DNA from: Coturnix japonica
Lineage: Eukaryota; Chordata; Aves; Galliformes; Phasianidae
Assembly (NCBI RefSeq): GCF_001577835.2
Contig: NC_029518.1
Span: 35,852,525 to 35,916,524, forward strand
Length of the DNA stretch: 64,000 nucleotides
Reading direction: 5' to 3'
A program made the position numbers and the translations under genes. This document shows, piece by piece, positions 57,146 through 64,000 of the stretch. How positions within the stretch are numbered: the stretch's first letter is position 1; each line of letters begins with the position of its first letter. The notes beneath the pieces were generated by a model that did not search any database, was not told the DNA's origin, and saw only the letters and a list, made by a program, of their open reading frames with translations.

Positions 57146-58460
57146 GCTCTGCTGCTCTGAATGCCTCAGGTAGTCCTGCTCAGCAATGGCTGGTTTCAGG
57201 ACTAAAAATGCCAGGTATTGGCTAATGCGCTGGTGAATAGACTTCATTTCTTAACACTGAGAGCCAAGAATGTCACAGAAGTGCTTGTGCATCCTTGCAG
57301 AACTGTTCCTCAAAATTGGCCAGCACAGGAATGGCCCTTGTCACCACGTCGATGGCTTCAAGGTTTTATGTCACAGCAGTTTAGATCACCAGGATGGAAT
57401 AACTGCTTGAGAATAAACTTTTATGCTAAAGGTCACTGTTTTACACTGTTTTGTCTTAGAGGATTTTGTTCAAAAGCAAAAAAAAAAAAAACCACAAAAA
57501 AAAAAAAAGGGGGGTTTTTGTTTGCTTGCTTTTTAAGGGGATAGATGGAGATAATTCCTCAAACAATTCCGTATTTTTATAACGTTAGGTGCATGTTACA
57601 AATCTGGAGATAGAAAAATAAAGCTCCAACCTCTTTCTAAAAAGAATGCTTTAGGAAAAAGGCATAATCCTCATTTCATGGAGTTTTATTACAGAAAGGG
57701 GCAATTCTGTGCACATTTTATGTACTTCTATGAATAAATGTGTTAAGCTTGAGAAGCTGGAGTCCATTATATGGTTCCACAGTCAGATAGCATGAGTTCC
57801 TATTGCTTATTCAGCTATGAGATATGTTATTATACAGTAGAAATGTAGCATAAATGCAATGAGCCCTCTCAGAAGGTCTGCAAATCCGGCATGAAAGTTA
57901 GATTTTAATCTTTTTTTAACCTTGCTTTTGTTCTTGATTCCCAGCATTTTAAAAAGAAGGGAGGAGGAGAGGTAAAAGCAAGGCGTGATAGAAAGCTCGC
58001 TATTTCAAACATGAATTCAACCTCGACATCCTGCTGAAATTGGTGAGTTTGGAGAGCAGTTCCAATATAGGAAGTTTCCTGAATCCACAGAATCGGGCTG
58101 TGGGGAGAACAGAGGGCAGAGCTGATTAGGAAGCAAGATAATACACGTTCATACCTGCTGGAACCTGTGATTTGGAATGACAGCTGCAATACTTTGAATG
58201 CTTTTTGCCGCCACTTTTGCAGGATACAGGGGCTCCTGCATCCGTTTAAAGAGAAATCTGTGACCGGTACCTGACCTTTCTTTGGATCACTACCAGCCTT
58301 CACAGAGAGTGAGGGACTTTGCTGCTGCAGTGTGCACTGTTAAATATTACTGTTTTCTCTGGGGAAGAAGCATATGCATGCTTTGCTGTTCCTACTGAAA
58401 TACACTGTGGCTTTTCCATTGATCACCAGGGGACCAAAATGAGAATATCATCCTTCTGCC
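57146..58460. other. Gene-free stretch
   Basis: No gene was recognised. The A14/A13 tract at 57478-57508 breaks the 108-codon plus-strand frame there, which is not coding. A 132-codon minus-strand frame at 57905-58303 resembles nothing known to me. Confidence 0.5.
57478..57508. repeat. Interrupted poly-A tract
   Basis: A14, then CCAC, then A13, followed by a G run. Simple repeat. Confidence 0.9.
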
Positions 58461-58650
58461 CCAGGGATGGGGCAGGGCAGCATCCATTACCTCTCTGGAA
58501 GACCTGTTGGAGTGCTTCGTTATCCTTATTGTAAAAATCTTTTCTTTTACATCCAATATAAATTTCCCCTGTTTTAGTTTGAAAGCATTTCCCCTTGTCC
58601 TATCACAACAGACATTGCTAATGAGTCTGTCTTCTGTGTAACACCTGCAT
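58461..58650 (-). mobile_element. CR1 LINE, internal 3' region without terminus
   Basis: 'gatggggcagggcagcatcc', 'acctctctggaagacctgtt', 'tacatccaatataaatttcc', 'tagtttgaaagcatttcccc' and 'ttgtcctatcacaacagaca' are antisense late ORF2. The TCATAGAATC terminus is missing, so the 3' tip has been lost or is too diverged to see. Confidence 0.9.
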
Positions 58651-59071
58651 CCATAATCCACTTGAGACAAATTTAAGCCTGGCAATGAGAAATTGGCCAA
58701 ATCCTCAATAAAAGAGCTCTGGAAGTACAGGTGAAGAACAGATTCCTGAGCAGCAATCACTGACCTACCACTGGACCTCAGAAATCTCTGTGAGCTTTGG
58801 TGGAGGTTAGATGCTTGGTGGAGGTATGCCTTTCTATAACGGAATAGAAGACAACATGATTTACAAGATATTAAATGAATCTCGCTCTGTACTACTTATT
58901 AACATAGAATCACTTCTAATGGTTCCTGCAGATTCTTTTAACACTTGTGTTGGACAGTTCCATAAGGACTCAAGTAATTGTATAAGGGCAGGAAAAAGTA
59001 AACAAACTTAATGCAATGGATGTAGACTGCAAGCTTTTCTCCTGCTTCTTACAGTACAGTATTTTTATCTT
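58651..59071. other. Spacer between two CR1 copies
   Basis: Nothing recognised. Confidence 0.5.
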
Positions 59072-59215
59072 CAGAGAATCACAGAACATCCTGAGCTGGA
59101 AGGGATCCACAAGGATCATGGAGCCCAGCTCCTGGCTCCACACAGCACCACCCCAAATCCAAACCCTATGTCTGAGTGTGATGTCCAAACTCAGCTTGAA
59201 CTCCGGCACTCCTTA
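59072..59215 (-). mobile_element. CR1 LINE 3' end, third variant
   Basis: 'agagaatcacagaacatcct', 'gagctggaagggatccacaa', 'cacacagcaccaccccaaat' and 'ccctatgtctgagtgtgatg' match the antisense end of a CR1 subfamily with the 'ggatccacaaggatca' variant. The copy at 43.1 kb is similar in type. Confidence 0.93.
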
Positions 59216-62177
59216 TGCTACCTTCCTCCTTTCTCTAGAAAATATACACTGAAACACGAGTGAATATATGTACTCTGTTTTTGTTCTGAAACACTACTTC
59301 TTGAAAAAGAAAGGAAGCCTTGAGAGTATTTCACTGTCTTTTATAGTTCCTGAGGCTGTAACTAAAACATGTTTTATGCATGCAAATCAAGGGACATAAA
59401 TATTTACAAATTTTCTGCAGTGCCTTATTTTTTCCCTTGAAGTCCAAGAGGATCTGCTAGGAAATAACAACTCCTTCACATGCAACTTCAGCAACTACAT
59501 TTTCATTTAAAGAGAGAAAAGCAGAACATGGTTTTTCTTGCAACCACAAATACAAGGCTGCACGTGCATGAATAGCTGAAAAGGTGCTGCATGATTTTTC
59601 AGTGATGAAAGGCACCAGGCCAGCATTCTGTGAAGTCTGCCAGGCAAATTCAGACAGGGTTTCTCCCTCTATTTGTGCTCCCCACGTGTCTTGCACTGCA
59701 TGATTTATTTATTAAGCTTCATTCAGGTTAGTGCTGAAAAAGAGAAAAGCAATATATTTGCATTGTAATTTCTGGCTGCTCTCACCTGCTGGGTCTGCAG
59801 CTTGCTGTTAAGACAAATGTGCATAACCAGAGAAGCGGTGCAAGCCAAGAGGCATAATGTCCTGTTAAAGAAAAGCTCGCTATTGTGTACTAGAAGGTAT
59901 GCTGGAATCAGTGCTAACAGCTTCCTCAGAAGGAGTGTACATGGTAAAAACTTCTGAGAAGTGCCTAGCAGATGGATGCTTTGACTCACAGCAGAGGGCT
60001 GTAGCATGCATCAATCCCATTTGCTGATAACTCTTGGATGAGGCAAGCAAAGGTTTCTTACTTACTGAGCACATGGAAGATGCCGGTCCCGATGCTTTCA
60101 ATGATTGTAATGTAATTCTGAATCTTATTCTGTTATTTTTCCCCTTAAAGCACTTTCACTTGCAGCTCTGTGAACCAACCATAATCAGGGCTTTCATTTT
60201 TTGCTAGGGGGAATTTCAGAGTTCTCATACGTTATGGACAAAATGTTTATAATATAGCCCAGTTAAGTTATGTTCTGGTTTCAGCCCAGGCAGCGTTAAC
60301 AGCAGATTGATGTTTGCTTGGTACTGGTGACAGTTCTGCACACAGGGTCAGGAAGGGCTGCTCAGTGGGAAGAGCTGCTGCCATGATGGCACAGGGCAGA
60401 GACTAGGCTGCAGTGTGAGCTGTGCCAGGTCACAGGTGGGATGTGCCTGCTATAAACCGAGATCAGAAAGCATGACCGCAAGAAATGGTCAATAAAGCCC
60501 TGTTTGAATGTGGCGCAAGGAAGAAATTCTTTTCTAGACATCTAGGAAAAATGGTTTTATTCATTTTGTTTTCTTCTCCCTTTTACACTGTTCCAGGAGG
60601 TAAAATCGTTATTATTATCCATATGCAATTCACAGAACATTGTCAGGTGAATCACTGGTGGGACACAGGTACATCCTAATATCTCGGCCTTGCTTTCTCA
60701 CATATTAGTGTACGTCAGTGAGATCACTACACAATATCTGTGCAAGATCAGAATCAAGTCTACATGTAGTGACTGTTATTAAAGGAAAAACCCAAGTGCT
60801 TCCTTCCTATTATATCACACAGCATCGTTTGCCAAGCAGCATGCCAAGTTGCCTTCAGGCGTGTGATTAATACCAACAGAGTTCCAATAAAGCTTGCAGA
60901 GTGCATAGCCCTGATCTCCCTGGAGAGTCAGCAACAACAACGAGCAAAGCCTAAATGATGCTGTTCTTCATCCCTCAGTCACCAGGGGCTTCCTGCCTTT
61001 TCCTCGTTTCTGAGTATTAATCTTCATTTCTTTTCCAGAACGATGACATTTCTCAGTGAATATTTTTATCAGCTTGCTACTTACACAAGGCACCAGGCAC
61101 TCATTTCAAAAAACTGATGGAAGAATTTTGCCTTGGATTGCCACCTCCATTTCTTTACAGTCTGTATATTCTCTTATTTACACACTGTCTTCCAATTTGC
61201 TGTGGTCCATACTTTTTTTCTGCCGTGAATCCCAACCCCAGGCTCCTTTTGCAAAGGTATTACTTTAAAAGATACCTTAGTTATACTATATGTCTCTAAT
61301 ACACAGCACTAAGTGCAGATTCCAACCTGAGTAGCAGCTAGCTGGAACACCAATTTTCAATACAAGGGCACAATAATAAGTGTACATTTGTATTAACACA
61401 CAGCTGAATTCAAATGCTTTTACCTAGGCATAACTCCCAAGGGCCAAATTCTCATTTACACAGAAACCTCTTTATACCAATCCTGCAGTGTCCTGGGAGG
61501 CCCTGCATTTGCAATGAAGTACAGTAGGGAACCAAACACTTAAATTGCCAGCTACATAGCTCAACATATTTCTGGGTGAATAAATGCAAATCCAGCATGG
61601 TTTTATTGTCAGCAAGGTCTGACAGGATACAAGATACTGAAAGTGGAGTCGAATCTAATGCATTAGGACACTGATTGGTCATGTGGAGGTGATGAGACAC
61701 ACAGGTTGCATCGTTTCACTATATACACAGATTTTAAGGGAGTGTAAAAAAATAAAAAGAACTGCTGGTTTTGTACAGCACCATCCACTGCCTGGAGGCA
61801 GAAAATGAGAGGTGATGAGCCAGGAGTCTGATCTGGGATGGAAGATCCATTTATGCCATAGGAAAAACAGACATTTCACTAGGAATCGGCATCATTTTTA
61901 GTACTGTGGGACCTGTCACTGGCCATTCCAAGCACAGACTCATTTGTAAGCCAGGCACCCTTCTTAGCCAGCAAGATTTGCTCAAACTTGTGATCTCAGA
62001 CCTCTGTAGAAGAGATCCTGAAGTACCCAGACTATATTGTAACCTGCCCTTTAAAGTTACCAGGCAAATCATTTCTCTGCACACAGCTCATCTTCTGGCA
62101 CTCCCACCTGGCAACTTTAATTTTACAACAGTTATTTGAGAAAACACCCATGGGATATTTAAAATGAGGGAACACGT
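59216..62177. other. Gene-free stretch
   Basis: No gene or clear transposon was recognised. Short frames on both strands resemble nothing known. A stretch at about 60270-60510 vaguely resembles a long terminal repeat and is discussed under rejected items. Confidence 0.5.
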
Positions 62178-62305
62178 GAATCATAGAATCCTTAGAGTTG
62201 GAAGGGACCTTTAAATGTCATCTAGTCCAACTCCCCTGCAATGAACAGGGACACGCACAGCTAGGTCAGGTTGCTCGGAGCCTGGTCTTGCACATGGGGG
62301 ACAGT
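62178..62305 (-). mobile_element. CR1 LINE 3' end
   Basis: 'aatcatagaatccttagagt', 'tggaagggacctttaaatgt', 'catctagtccaactcccctg' and 'aatgaacagggacacgcaca' are the antisense CR1 terminus. Same subfamily type as the copies at 49.1 and 52.9 kb. Short and 5' truncated. Confidence 0.95.
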
Positions 62306-64000
62306 TCTGCAGCACCTAGAGCTCCAAATTGTAGAGGCTGCTCCTGTGTAAGGTTTTACTAAATAAGCCCTAAGACCAAAAACAGGCAGCAGGTGACACT
62401 TTGCAGGGTAGGGTTACTGATATCACACCCTTCAGCAATAAAGACCTGCAGCTCTCTGTGGCAATTCCTCTGGTGTTTGCCTTGCAGCATATGGCACTGC
62501 AGCCTTGCTCCCATGGGTGTTGTTGTCCACATTATAGTTGTTATTTTTTAATTGGAAAATGTTAATCGTATCTGTACTGCTTTGCAAGCACAGAGGCAGG
62601 GGGTCCTCTCCCTTTGCAGGTTACACATCCAGAAAAAGCGAGCTGTAAAGTGAGATATTGATATTTGCTGTTTCACACTGATATCTACGTTGAGTTAGAT
62701 GTATCTAAAGTGTTTTTGTAATTAATGCTTCTGCATGCAACACTTATTTACTTGTCCTGAAGTGTTTATATTACAGGAAAAAAAGCAGAACTGGGGCCAG
62801 CTCTAGACTGTTGTCCAGACACCCATCACCTTTCCAAGAGTTCCAGCAGTCAAAATTCTCTCAACCTCAGTTTGACAGAGAATCCTGTTTCGAAACACAG
62901 GCAAGTATGAGAGTGGGAGTCCATTGCAGCCCATTCCCAGACCAGCATAATCTGTCAGGGAGGTACGGTCTCCTGTAGTAAATGTTTCAGTCCTGAGAAC
63001 AAGAAATTCTGCCATGGAAAACTGAAGAATGGTTTGCCCATTTGCCCATGGGAAAGTCTTTTCCAAACTCTAATCTATAACTATTTGCCTTAGGTCACGT
63101 AGCACAGTGATTTATATGCCATGACCCTATCTAATGTAACACTTCTCATTACCTGTCAAAACAGTTAATCCTTCTTGACATCTAGGCCCTATTGTGGGGC
63201 AGATCCTGGCACATTCCAGTTGCATTGGGCCATTCCGTTCATCTTCAGTAACCAGAAATCAGAATTATCCAGGAAGATGTGGAATTTCCAGGCTGCACTG
63301 GTATCAAAAATCTATGCCCACAGCTGCTTCGTAGCCACCTGCCCTGGCTGCTGAATACCAAGCAGAACACTCTATCTCCTAGTCCAATTTGTAATTCTGC
63401 TCACCTTGAGTTGAGAAGAAGCAGCAAACACCACCAGAATGACAAGCTGATAGTAACAATACTGCAGCAATACACTATGGGAGTAGGAAAAGGAGAGAAA
63501 GAAAGGGCATTTCCAAATGAGATTGAAGCGTGATGCTGACATTATAACAGCCCAGGGAAAGGACTGAAACCATCCAACTTATTTCATTTTAAAACCTTAA
63601 GTTTCCGCAGATTTCCATTCCCAAAGGTGAGCAGCCAATTTCTTGTCTCTATGAATAATTCAGCCTTGCTGTGTATATACTACTTCAGACAGCATCTCCA
63701 CCTTTGCATGTAACAGTTGTATATCCTCTATGTTCTAGAGATTTCCCCTTTCTTATTACAAAATGTTTGTAAGTTTTTGTGGTCTTAGGCTCAGACACAA
63801 AATGCATACAAGGTGTTATCAGGAAAAGGACTGTGCAGAACTCAGAACCTAGGAGAAATGAACCAGTACTGGGGCAGACTGAAAGGCTCGTCTTAGGGAT
63901 ACAGCTCCAAAATGCAAACTGGGCAGAAGCCTCCTATCCCAAGAGAAAAATTCTCTGAAAACAAGGGATCCAGGTCCAAATCACCTCAAAATTTGGGAGA
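62306..64000. other. Gene-free stretch to window end
   Basis: No gene, RNA gene or transposon was recognised. Confidence 0.5.

Noticed and set aside
57218-57544. 108-codon plus-strand frame
   Set aside because: Its end is translated poly-A (a lysine run), and its start has no coding features.
60270-60510. Possible fossil ERVL-type long terminal repeat (opening 'tgttctggtttcagcc', later 'tataaa' and 'aataaa')
   Set aside because: Only the first bases resemble bird LTRs I remember; no matching second end, target duplication or internal region was seen. If real, it is an old, broken solo fragment.

Overview
This window looks like non-coding DNA from a bird nuclear genome, most likely a galliform (chicken-like). 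The evidence is a set of CR1 LINE 3' ends carrying the avian signature: the ATTCTATGATT terminus, or its complement TCATAGAATC, next to 'ctggaagggaccc', 'catctagtccaact' and 'aatgaacagggacacc'. No Alu, B1/B2 or L1 is visible. I found no protein-coding gene I can support. The open frames are short (the longest is 173 codons), overlap on both strands, often cross CR1 or poly-A/T tracts, and match no family I recognise apart from LINE reverse transcriptase. The window is best read as intergenic or large-intron sequence.

Layout. 0-18 kb: single-copy DNA with three clear CR1 3' fragments and one doubtful one, all on the + strand. At about 6 kb there is an old decayed LINE reverse-transcriptase copy on the - strand. 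Two enhancer-like blocks lie at 7.25-7.51 kb (homeodomain/HNF1-type sites) and 12.5-12.86 kb (nuclear-receptor half-sites and a PBX-HOX site). 18.9-19.7 kb: the most striking block, a CpG-dense island with two opposed octamer (POU) sites, SOX-like sites and a strong minus-strand splice donor. 17.5-43 kb: almost free of recent transposons, with one ancient LINE relic at 24.6 kb. It contains a 10-bp-arm palindrome at 22.0 kb, an AT palindrome pair at 26.3 kb, a GATA/MEF2/TEAD-type block at 30.0-30.25 kb, a perfect hairpin at 33.16 kb and a 41-bp minisatellite at 36.7 kb. 43-62.3 kb: eight CR1/LINE copies, all on the - strand. One is a 1.3 kb ancient copy at 50.6-51.9 kb that keeps pieces of both the reverse transcriptase and the 3' end. 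A 27-unit AAT microsatellite (52.0 kb), poly-A tracts and POU/homeodomain-rich blocks at 48.7, 52.4 and 54.3-54.55 kb also lie here. 62.3-64 kb: nothing recognised.

Reading of the whole. Little recent transposon material, clusters of homeodomain, POU, SOX and nuclear-receptor type motifs and the absence of genes fit a gene-desert regulatory landscape around a developmental gene outside the window. That is inference: the motifs are visible, but conservation and function were not tested. I see no new enzyme, defence or mobile system. The best leads are the CpG/octamer block at 19.2-19.7 kb, the 12.7 kb half-site cluster and the 54.35-54.55 kb POU/repeat block.
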